Origin: an uncultured Pelagibacteraceae bacterium
Lineage (GTDB): Bacteria; Pseudomonadota; Alphaproteobacteria; Pelagibacterales; Pelagibacteraceae
DNA: 23,518 nucleotides
Assembly (NCBI GenBank): GCA_902531455.1
Contig: CACAEM010000006.1
Coordinates: forward strand, 1-23,518
Reading direction: 5' to 3'
Shown piece after piece: positions 16,802-23,518 of this stretch (positions within the stretch are counted from its first letter, which is position 1; the number at the start of each line of letters is the position of its first letter). Below the pieces are notes generated by a model. The model saw only the letters and a program-made list of their open reading frames with translations. It had not been told where the DNA came from and did not search any database. The position numbers and the translations under genes were made by a program.

Positions 16802-18295
16802 CTATTCCATAGTTGGCATAATAAATTCAGGATTTGACCTTATGCCTGAAGGCCATCTAGAGGTAATAGTTTTCAATTTTGTATAAAATTTAATTCCTTC
16901 CATGCCATGCATCCCGCTATCTCCAAACAATGATCTTTTCCATCCACCAAAACTATGAAATGCCATAGGAACTGGTATTGGAACATTTATTCCAACCATT
17001 CCAACTTGGATTTTACTTGCAAAAGTTCTTCCTGCATCGCCATCTCTAGTATAAATACTTACACCGTTTCCATACTCATGCTCATTTATCATTTTGGTTG
17101 CTTCTTCAAAAGTTTTTGCTCTTACCACTGATAGAACAGGACCAAAAATCTCTTCTTTATAAATTCTCATATCAGTAGTTACATGATCAAACAAACATCC
17201 ACCTATATAAAAACCATTTTCATACCCTTGAAGTTTTAGATCTCTACCATCAAGAGCTAATTTAGCTCCCTCTTTTACTCCTAAATCAACATATCCTTTT
17301 ACTTTTTCTAAATGTTGTTTTGTAATAAGTGGACCCATCTCTGAGGATTTATCCATACCAGGACCAATTTTTAATGCTTCAGCTTTTTTTACTAACCTAG
17401 ATACTAACTCATCACCAATATCACCAACTGCTACAGCAACAGACTGAGCCATACATCTTTCACCTGCAGATCCATATGCAGCACCCATTAGACCATTTAC
17501 AGCTCCTTCTAAATCGCAATCGGGCATCACCACTAAATGATTTTTAGCTCCGCCTAATGCTTGAACTCTTTTTTCATTTTTGGCAGCATTCTCATATATA
17601 TATTTAGCTATAGGTGTTGATCCAACAAAGCTTACAGCTTTAATATCATTGTTTGAAAGTATAGCGTCTACAACTTCTTTATCTCCATTGACGACGTTAA
17701 AAACTCCAGCAGGAAGACCAGCTTCGTGAAGTAATTCTGCTAATCTAATCGGACATGAGGGATCTTTTTCTGATGGTTTAAGAATAAAAGTATTTCCACA
17801 TGCTATAGCTAATGGAAACATCCACATTGGCACCATTGCAGGAAAATTAAAAGGTGTTATTCCAGCAGCTACACCTAAAGATTGTCGCATTGAATAACTA
17901 TCAACATTTGTCCCAACATTCTCAGAAAATTCACCTTTAAGCACATGAGGAATTCCACATGCAAATTCGACAACTTCCAATCCTCTTATTAATGATCCTT
18001 TTGCATCCTCATAAACTTTTCCATGTTCAGAGACAATTAACTTTGTTAATTCATCAAAATTTTTTTCTATAAGTTCTTTAAACTTAAACATTATCCTAGC
18101 TCTTTGAAGTGCAGGCTTAAGTGACCATGTCTCAAAGGCTTTCTTAGCAATTTCAACTGTTTTATCTAAATCTGATTTAGTAGCTAAAATAACTTCTGAT
18201 TCTTGCTCTCCAGTAGCAGGGTTAAAAACTTGTCCTTTTCTTTGTGATGTACCATCTATTACTTTTCCACCAACGAAATGTTTGATTATATTCAT
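16802..18295 (-). CDS. mmsA: Methylmalonate-semialdehyde dehydrogenase (CoA-acylating)
   Basis: Member of the aldehyde dehydrogenase superfamily that converts methylmalonate semialdehyde to propionyl-CoA (or malonate semialdehyde to acetyl-CoA) with CoA and NAD+. 497 residues. Family signatures: ITPFNFPAMVPMWMFPLAIACGN (146-168) with Asn 150, the NAD-loop FVGSTPIAKYIY, QALGGAKNH (245-253) in place of the catalytic glutamate region of hydrolytic aldehyde dehydrogenases, and the catalytic Cys 281 in GSAGERCMAQSV, which is diagnostic of the MmsA branch. It lies between sdhB (24 bases away) and mdh (3 bases). This position links valine, propionate-type or three-carbon semialdehyde breakdown to the TCA genes. 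Which substrate it uses in the cell is not settled by sequence. Confidence 0.93.
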   Translation of the reverse strand: MNIIKHFVGGKVIDGTSQRKGQVFNPATGEQESEVILATKSDLDKTVEIAKKAFETWSLKPALQRARIMFKFKELIEKNFDELTKLIVSEHGKVYEDAKGSLIRGLEVVEFACGIPHVLKGEFSENVGTNVDSYSMRQSLGVAAGITPFNFPAMVPMWMFPLAIACGNTFILKPSEKDPSCPIRLAELLHEAGLPAGVFNVVNGDKEVVDAILSNNDIKAVSFVGSTPIAKYIYENAAKNEKRVQALGGAKNHLVVMPDCDLEGAVNGLMGAAYGSAGERCMAQSVAVAVGDIGDELVSRLVKKAEALKIGPGMDKSSEMGPLITKQHLEKVKGYVDLGVKEGAKLALDGRDLKLQGYENGFYIGGCLFDHVTTDMRIYKEEIFGPVLSVVRAKTFEEATKMINEHEYGNGVSIYTRDGDAGRTFASKIQVGMVGINVPIPVPMAFHSFGGWKRSLFGDSGMHGMEGIKFYTKLKTITSRWPSGIRSNPEFIMPTME

Positions 18296-18319
18296 GAGTG
18301 AAATTATTTAATTAAGTAA

Positions 18320-19090
18320 TTAGGCCGTTGCAAGCATTTTCTTTATCTCTGCAATAGCTTTTGCAGGATTCAAGCCCTTTGGGCAAGCATTTGTACAATT
18401 CAAGATAGTATGACATCTGTAAAGCTTAAGTTCATCAGCTACTTTTTTAAGTCTTTCTTTTCTATCTTCATCTCTACTATCAATTATCCACCTATAAGCC
18501 TGAAGTAATACAGCTGGACCTAAATATTTTTCACCGTTCCACCAATAACTTGGGCAAGACGTTGAACAACATGCACACATAATACATTCATATAATCCAT
18601 CTAATTTTGCTCTGTCATTTTTAGATTGGATATTCTCTTTATCATTTACTTTTGTGGTTTTTAACCAAGGTTCAACAGACTCATATTGTTTATATAATAT
18701 GCTTAAATCACCGATTAAATCTTTCAAGACTTTTAGATGTGGTAAAGGATAAATATCAATATCTCCATCTAGTTCAGAATGGGACTTCGTACATGCTAAA
18801 CCATTTTTTCCATTCATATTCATCGCACAAGATCCACAAACTCCATGGGCACAAGATCTTCTGTAAGCTATAGAAGGATCTATTTCATTTTTTATTTTGT
18901 TTAAAACATCAAGGACTTTAGATGAACAATTATCCATATCAACTTCATAGGTATCAAGTCTTGGATTTTCATTTTTAGATGGATCCCATCTATAAATATT
19001 TATTTTTCTAATATTTTTTGAACCTGTTTTATCTTTATAATATTGACCTTTTTCTACCTTTGAGTTTGCAGGTAAATTTAATTGAACCAT
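18320..19090 (-). CDS. sdhB: Succinate dehydrogenase iron-sulfur subunit
   Basis: Electron-transfer subunit of complex II, on the cytoplasmic side of the inner membrane between SdhA and the SdhC/D anchor. 256 residues. The [2Fe-2S] ligands are Cys 80, 85, 88 and 100 ([14 protein letters not shown]...LAC). The [4Fe-4S] ligands are Cys 169, 172, 175 and 236. The [3Fe-4S] ligands are Cys 179, 226 and 232 ([24 protein letters not shown]). All expected cysteines are present. The ATG shares one base with the sdhA stop (TAATG). Confidence 0.98.
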   Translation of the reverse strand: MVQLNLPANSKVEKGQYYKDKTGSKNIRKINIYRWDPSKNENPRLDTYEVDMDNCSSKVLDVLNKIKNEIDPSIAYRRSCAHGVCGSCAMNMNGKNGLACTKSHSELDGDIDIYPLPHLKVLKDLIGDLSILYKQYESVEPWLKTTKVNDKENIQSKNDRAKLDGLYECIMCACCSTSCPSYWWNGEKYLGPAVLLQAYRWIIDSRDEDRKERLKKVADELKLYRCHTILNCTNACPKGLNPAKAIAEIKKMLATA

Positions 19091-20865
19091 TAATATACTC
19101 TTTCCTGTGGAGGAAAATATTGTACATCATTTGTAAGTGTTGATCTATGAACAGGTCTGTAATTAATTTTAGTTTTTGAACCATTACACCAAGACAGAGT
19201 GTGTTGCATATAATTCTCATCATCTCTCTTTGGAAAATCTTCTCTTGCATGAGCTCCTCTGCTTTCTTTTCTATGATACGCAGAGTCCATTGTAGTTATT
19301 GCTTGTCTTATTAAGTTGTCAAATTCTAGTGTTTCAACTAAATCAGTATTAAAGATTAATGACTTATCTTTGACAGAAAGAGAGTCCATTCCATCATAAG
19401 GTTTTCTAATTTCATCAACGCCCTCCTTTAATGTTTTCTCAGTTCTAAATACAGCACATTTTGATTGCATCGTTTTTTGCATTGAAAGTCTCAGTTCAGA
19501 TGTTGGATTTGAACCCTCTGAGTTTCTTAATTTGTCAAATCTATCTAAACATCTATCCGTTTCATTTTTATCAATTTCATCATGCTTCATTCCAGGCTTT
19601 ACTAACTCTGCAGCTCTTTTCGCTGCCGCTCTTCCAAAAACTACTAAATCTATTAATGAGTTTGAACCTAATCTATTTGCGCCATGAACAGAAACACATG
19701 CTGCTTCTCCAATAGCCATTAACCCCGGTACAGTTTTTTCAGATCCATTTAATGTTAAAACTTCTGCTTTATAATTTGTTGGTATTCCACCCATATTATA
19801 ATGCACTGTAGGTACCACTGGTATAGGTTCCTTAGTTACATCAACATTTGCAAATAATTTTGAAGCCTCTGATATTCCTGGAAGTCTCTCATCTATAACT
19901 TTTGGATCCAAATGATCAATGTGAAGATGAACATGATCTTGTTCTTTTCCAATACCTCTACCCTCATTAATTTCTACTGCAATTGATCTACTTACAACAT
20001 CTCTAGATGCTAAATCTTTTGCTTTAGGAGCATAACGCTCCATAAATCTTTCTCCTTTTGAATTTACTAGATAACCACCTTCTCCTCTTACACCTTCGGA
20101 AATTAATGTTCCATGACCATATATTCCCGTTGGATGAAATTGTACAAATTCCATGTCTTGTAAAGGTAATCCAGCTCTCAGAGCCATGGCATTACCATCT
20201 CCAGTGCAAGTATGAGCTGAAGTAGCTGAGTAATACACTTTTCCATAACCCCCTGTTGCTATAATAGTTGTGTGGGATCTAAATCTGTGAATTGTTCCAT
20301 CATTGAGGTTCCAAGCAATTATACCTTTGCATGCTCCATCTTTCATTATTAAATCTAGCGCAAAGTATTCAATAAAAAATTCGGTATTATGCTTTAAAGC
20401 TTGTCCATACAATGTGTGAAGTATTGCATGTCCAGTTCTATCTGCTGCTGCACATGTTCTTTGAACTGTTTCATTTCCATAGTTTTTTGTCATACCTCCG
20501 AAAGGTCTTTGATAAATTTTTCCTTCTTCAGTTCTACTAAATGGAACACCATACTTTTCTAATTCAAGAACAGCAGCTGGTGCTTCTTTACATAAATATT
20601 CGATAGAATCCTGGTCACCTAACCAATCAGCACCTTTGACTGTATCATACATGTGCCATCTCCAGTCATCTTCTCCCATATTTCCAAGTGCTGCAGAAAT
20701 ACCACCTTGGGCTGCAGATGTATGACTTCTTGTTGGGAATACTTTTGATACACATGCCGTTTTTAGACCAGCCTCACTTAGGCCAACAGCTGCTCTTAGT
20801 CCAGATCCACCTGCACCTAAAACAACTACATCATATTCATGATCAATAATTTTGTACGCACTCAT
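19090..20865 (-). CDS. sdhA: Succinate dehydrogenase flavoprotein subunit
   Basis: Catalytic subunit, which oxidises succinate to fumarate with covalently bound FAD. 591 residues. The FAD dinucleotide motif [14 protein letters not shown] is at 13-26, the FAD-attachment histidine is His 48 in [10 protein letters not shown], and active-site blocks follow: QFHPTGIYG (242-250), SEGVRGEGG (256-264) and ASRDVVSRS (286-294), with [14 protein letters not shown] carrying the second active-site histidine. The C-terminal helical domain ends normally ([15 protein letters not shown] near residue 550). It begins 2 bases after the sdhD stop and overlaps sdhB by one base, so anchor, flavoprotein and iron-sulfur genes are co-expressed. 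Confidence 0.98.
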   Translation of the reverse strand: MSAYKIIDHEYDVVVLGAGGSGLRAAVGLSEAGLKTACVSKVFPTRSHTSAAQGGISAALGNMGEDDWRWHMYDTVKGADWLGDQDSIEYLCKEAPAAVLELEKYGVPFSRTEEGKIYQRPFGGMTKNYGNETVQRTCAAADRTGHAILHTLYGQALKHNTEFFIEYFALDLIMKDGACKGIIAWNLNDGTIHRFRSHTTIIATGGYGKVYYSATSAHTCTGDGNAMALRAGLPLQDMEFVQFHPTGIYGHGTLISEGVRGEGGYLVNSKGERFMERYAPKAKDLASRDVVSRSIAVEINEGRGIGKEQDHVHLHIDHLDPKVIDERLPGISEASKLFANVDVTKEPIPVVPTVHYNMGGIPTNYKAEVLTLNGSEKTVPGLMAIGEAACVSVHGANRLGSNSLIDLVVFGRAAAKRAAELVKPGMKHDEIDKNETDRCLDRFDKLRNSEGSNPTSELRLSMQKTMQSKCAVFRTEKTLKEGVDEIRKPYDGMDSLSVKDKSLIFNTDLVETLEFDNLIRQAITTMDSAYHRKESRGAHAREDFPKRDDENYMQHTLSWCNGSKTKINYRPVHRSTLTNDVQYFPPQERVY

Positions 20866-20867
20866 AA

Positions 20868-21191
20868 CTATATATTAAATACTAAGATAATTATTATTAA
20901 TGGAAATACTATAGCAAAGATATTTAATGATTTATTTGCGGCATTTTTGATTTTTTCGTCCTCAATATAATCTTCAAAAACCTCACTAATGCTTAAAGCT
21001 GAGAAAAAATATGCAAAAATCAAAAAAAGACTAAATAAGAACTTAGATGGTTGAGATGTTATGAACAAAAGTAATTCATCATAATCTTTGTCATAAACAG
21101 AAGCCAAATTTATAGAAAACCACAGCATTAATGGTAATAAAATTGCAGAACTTACTTTTAGAAATAGCCATTTCTTAGTTACAGATCCCAT
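20868..21191 (-). CDS. sdhD: Succinate dehydrogenase membrane anchor subunit, lacking the haem-ligand histidine
   Basis: Second membrane anchor of complex II. 107 residues with three hydrophobic helices at about 9-31, 49-68 and 86-107. Assignment rests on position between sdhC and sdhA, on length and topology, and on EVFEDYIED (70-78), which aligns with the Q-V-L-T-D-Y region of other SdhD proteins and supplies the quinone-site tyrosine (Tyr 75). The axial haem b ligand, His 71 in E. coli, lies 12 residues before that tyrosine; here that position is Phe 63, and the protein has no histidine at all. The ATG overlaps the sdhC stop by one base. Confidence 0.88.
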   Translation of the reverse strand: MGSVTKKWLFLKVSSAILLPLMLWFSINLASVYDKDYDELLLFITSQPSKFLFSLFLIFAYFFSALSISEVFEDYIEDEKIKNAANKSLNIFAIVFPLIIIILVFNI

Positions 21192-21574
21192 TAAATTAAG
21201 TGCCTTCCTATGAGAAAAATTATAACAGTAAGAGGAAATGATCCAATCAGAACTATTAATCCAGTTACTTTTGTAGTTTTTTGCTCAAATCCGTAACCTA
21301 AATCCATGATCAAATGCCTTATTTCGCTGAGCATTTGAAATGTAAAAGACCAAATAATTCCCAAACAAACAAATTTACCAATTAAAGATGACAAGAAAAA
21401 ATTAGTAAATACATAATTTTCCTCTCCTAATAATAATGATGCTATCCAAATACCTATCAAAGTTACTGTAATAAAGTTTATTATACCAGTTACTCTGTGT
21501 GATATTGAAACTAACGAAGAGATGTGCCAATTATAAATTTGTATATGTGGCGATATTGGATTTTTATTTTCCAT
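21191..21574 (-). CDS. sdhC: Succinate dehydrogenase cytochrome b556 subunit
   Basis: Membrane anchor of complex II, contributing to the quinone site and haem b. 127 residues with three transmembrane helices (about 29-50, 61-83, 103-123). N-terminal SPHIQIYNWHISSLVSISHRVTG is the family signature, with Ser 23 and Arg 27 matching the quinone-contacting Ser 27 and Arg 31 of E. coli. His 87 in SEIRHLIMDLGYG matches the axial haem ligand His 84. The ATG lies within the end of asd (11-base overlap in another frame), coupling the sdh genes to asd. Confidence 0.95.
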   Translation of the reverse strand: MENKNPISPHIQIYNWHISSLVSISHRVTGIINFITVTLIGIWIASLLLGEENYVFTNFFLSSLIGKFVCLGIIWSFTFQMLSEIRHLIMDLGYGFEQKTTKVTGLIVLIGSFPLTVIIFLIGRHLI

Positions 21575-22574
21575 AAAAATCTTTTTCTACTAAAGCCTCA
21601 GCAATTTCAACTGCATTAAGTGCAGCACCCTTTAATAAGTTATCAGACACAACCCACAAATTAATTGAATTTGGTTGAGAAGAGTCCTCACGAATTCTTG
21701 ATATAAATGTTTCAAATTTGTCTTCGGCTTCAACAGGGGTAATATATCCTCCATCTTTTTGCTCATCAACTACCTTACATCCTGGTGATGATGATAAGAC
21801 ATTTCTTATTTCTTCTAAGTCATGTTTTTTGTTGAATTCAACATTCACACTTATGGAGTGAGAAACAAGAACAGGGATTCTTACACAAGTAGATGTAATA
21901 TTAATTTTACTATCTAAAATTTTTTTTACCTCATCATGATTTTTTTGCTCTTCTTTTGTGTTTCCATTTTCAAGAAAACTATCAATATGTGGTATAGCAT
22001 TAAAAGCTATCTGCTTAGTAAAATTTTGTGACTCAACATCTTTATTTTCCAACACTTCTTTAGTTTGAGATATAAGTTCATCCATACCAGCTTTGCCTGC
22101 ACCAGAAACTGATTGATAAGTTGATGCAACTATTCTTTTAACATTATACAAATCATGTAATGGTTTGAGAGCTACAACTATTGGTATTACTGAACAATTG
22201 GCATTTGCTATAATATTCTTATTTTTAAATTTAGGTAATTCTTTGGAATTTACCTCTGGAACAATTAAAGGAATTTCTGGATCTTTTCTAAAGAATTTTG
22301 AATTATCAATTACAATTGTTTTTTCTGCTGCAATCGGTGCCCATTTTTCAGCAATTGAAGAACCAGCTGCAAAAAAAGCAATTTTTACTTTTGAAAAATC
22401 AAATTGATCTAAATTACTAACAGTATGATCTTTTCCTAAAAAATTAATTTTTTTTCCTTCACTATTTGAAGACGCAACTAAGAAAGCCTCTGTTATTGGA
22501 AAGTTTCTTTTTTCCAAAACTTCTATTAATTTTCGACCTACGTTTCCTGTCGCTCCTACTATTGCTATATTCAT
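21564..22574 (-). CDS. asd: Aspartate-semialdehyde dehydrogenase
   Basis: NADPH-dependent reduction of aspartyl phosphate to aspartate semialdehyde, the branch point to lysine/diaminopimelate, threonine and methionine. 336 residues, normal for the family. NADP-binding GATGNVGRKLIEVL at 7-20, the active-site Cys 127 in NANCSVIPIV, the YQSVSGAGKAG loop (153-163), and the substrate-binding Arg 232 and catalytic His 239 in RIPVLVSHS. Located between dmdA (19 bases upstream) and sdhC (11-base overlap). Confidence 0.97.
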   Translation of the reverse strand: MNIAIVGATGNVGRKLIEVLEKRNFPITEAFLVASSNSEGKKINFLGKDHTVSNLDQFDFSKVKIAFFAAGSSIAEKWAPIAAEKTIVIDNSKFFRKDPEIPLIVPEVNSKELPKFKNKNIIANANCSVIPIVVALKPLHDLYNVKRIVASTYQSVSGAGKAGMDELISQTKEVLENKDVESQNFTKQIAFNAIPHIDSFLENGNTKEEQKNHDEVKKILDSKINITSTCVRIPVLVSHSISVNVEFNKKHDLEEIRNVLSSSPGCKVVDEQKDGGYITPVEAEDKFETFISRIREDSSQPNSINLWVVSDNLLKGAALNAVEIAEALVEKDFYGK

Positions 22575-22593
22575 GATATTTTAAAGTTTTATA

Positions 22594-23518
22594 CTAAATG
22601 AAAGGTAAATCACAAACTTTTCCATCAAAATCAGAGCCATTTATAGTGATTTTAAAGGATTTCGAACTCTCAAAGTGTGGTTTGTTAATCATTGCAATCC
22701 CAATGACTTGTTTAAAAGTTGGATTGTAACAACCAGATCTTAATTCTCCAATTACATTATTATCTTCGTCTACTAGATCCATTGAGCCATTAACACTTAT
22801 TTCCTTGGCATCAATTTTTACTCCCATAAGTTTTTTTTTAATTCCATCAGCTCTAATTTTTTTCAGTTTTTCTTTACCTAAAAAATCAACATCACTATCT
22901 ATATTTACATACTTATCAAAACCACATTCATATGGATTATCTCCATTGTCCATATCATTACCATGGGAAAGTAAACCACTCTCAATACGTTCGATAAGGT
23001 TTGGTCCACCTGGTCTAATATTGAATTCCTTACCAATTTCAAAAAGATGATCGTATAGTTTTAAACCTGACTCGTTGTGTTCCATATAAATTTCATAGCC
23101 ACCTTGTTTAGACCATCCAGACTTTGCAATAAGATGTTTATCTCCACCAAATTCAAAATAATCAAAACCAAAAAATTTTAAATTTACAATTTTTTCTCCA
23201 AAAACTTTTTCCATTAATTGAAATGATTTTGGTCCTTGCACTGCCATTATATCAACATCAGGTTCAGAAATTTTTACATCAAATTTGTTTCCAATCGCTA
23301 ATCCTTTGGCAAATAGAATTACATCTGAGTCAGCTAAAGAGACCCACCACCTATTTTCATTTAATCTTAGAACTACAGGGTCATTAATTAAACCTGCATT
23401 ATCATCAATGATTGGGCAGTAATAACATCTTCCATCTTTGGATTTTGATAAATCTCTGCAAGTCATCAATTGAACCAATTTTGCTGAGTCTTTACCAGAA
23501 ATTTCAACTTGTCTTTCA
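22594..23518 (-). CDS. dmdA: Dimethylsulfoniopropionate demethylase (5' end outside window)
   Basis: Tetrahydrofolate-dependent enzyme of the GcvT/aminomethyltransferase fold that demethylates DMSP to methylmercaptopropionate, giving 5-methyl-THF. About 307 residues are visible; the frame stays open to the window edge ([18 protein letters not shown] reading inward), so the true start lies beyond base 23518 and perhaps 60 residues are missing. The stretch [50 protein letters not shown] and [12 protein letters not shown] are what I recall of the SAR11 DmdA group rather than GcvT. A TTG at 23478 could be mistaken for a start, but conserved coding sequence continues upstream. It is the first gene seen of the long minus-strand cluster. 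Confidence 0.93.
   Translation of the reverse strand, partial: ERQVEISGKDSAKLVQLMTCRDLSKSKDGRCYYCPIIDDNAGLINDPVVLRLNENRWWVSLADSDVILFAKGLAIGNKFDVKISEPDVDIMAVQGPKSFQLMEKVFGEKIVNLKFFGFDYFEFGGDKHLIAKSGWSKQGGYEIYMEHNESGLKLYDHLFEIGKEFNIRPGGPNLIERIESGLLSHGNDMDNGDNPYECGFDKYVNIDSDVDFLGKEKLKKIRADGIKKKLMGVKIDAKEISVNGSMDLVDEDNNVIGELRSGCYNPTFKQVIGIAMINKPHFESSKSFKITINGSDFDGKVCDLPFI

Overview
The window is very AT-rich, densely packed DNA, almost certainly from a SAR11-clade alphaproteobacterium (Candidatus Pelagibacter or a close relative). The evidence is a recognisable DMSP demethylase gene (dmdA), the order dmdA-asd-sdhCDAB-mmsA-mdh-sucCDAB-lpd-priA-atpH-atpA with all these genes on the minus strand, intergenic gaps of a few bases, and lysine/asparagine/isoleucine-rich proteins.

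Right part, 8166-23518, read right to left: dmdA (5' end outside the window), asd, the four succinate dehydrogenase genes, methylmalonate-semialdehyde dehydrogenase, malate dehydrogenase, succinyl-CoA synthetase (sucC, sucD), the 2-oxoglutarate dehydrogenase E1 and E2 genes, and lpd (E3). Neighbouring genes overlap by 1, 4 or 11 bases or are separated by at most 35. This looks like one long transcription unit carrying the 2-oxoglutarate-to-oxaloacetate half of the TCA cycle. Left part, 1-3996: priA, atpH and a 3'-truncated atpA, also on the minus strand.

Middle part, about 4017-8186: a 4.15-kb block of nine small genes with no recognised function, wedged between lpd and priA. Six form a tightly packed leftward cluster (6409 to 4216) and three read rightward (6682 to 7938), from a divergent 272-base region that can fold into a long hairpin. 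The block has the anatomy of an integrated genetic element. A 20-base direct repeat (18/20 identical) lies at its two ends. One copy is the 3' end of lpd including its stop codon; the other lies 19 bases upstream of priA and reads, in the lpd frame, KSQIHS-stop against the genuine KRQIHS-stop. Just inside each end are tandem TGCCAAGAA motifs with an 11-base period, like the arm-type sites of lambda-family tyrosine integrases. No integrase gene is present. The simplest reading is a site-specific insertion at the 3' end of lpd that restored the lpd C-terminus and separated priA from an ancestral lpd-priA junction. This block is the novel candidate in the window; its cargo consists of CxxC/zinc-ribbon-like proteins, two small membrane proteins and two exported proteins with paired cysteines.

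Among the core genes, SdhD has phenylalanine at the position of the expected haem-ligand histidine, and indeed has no histidine at all. PriA has an altered spacing in its last zinc-binding cysteine pair.
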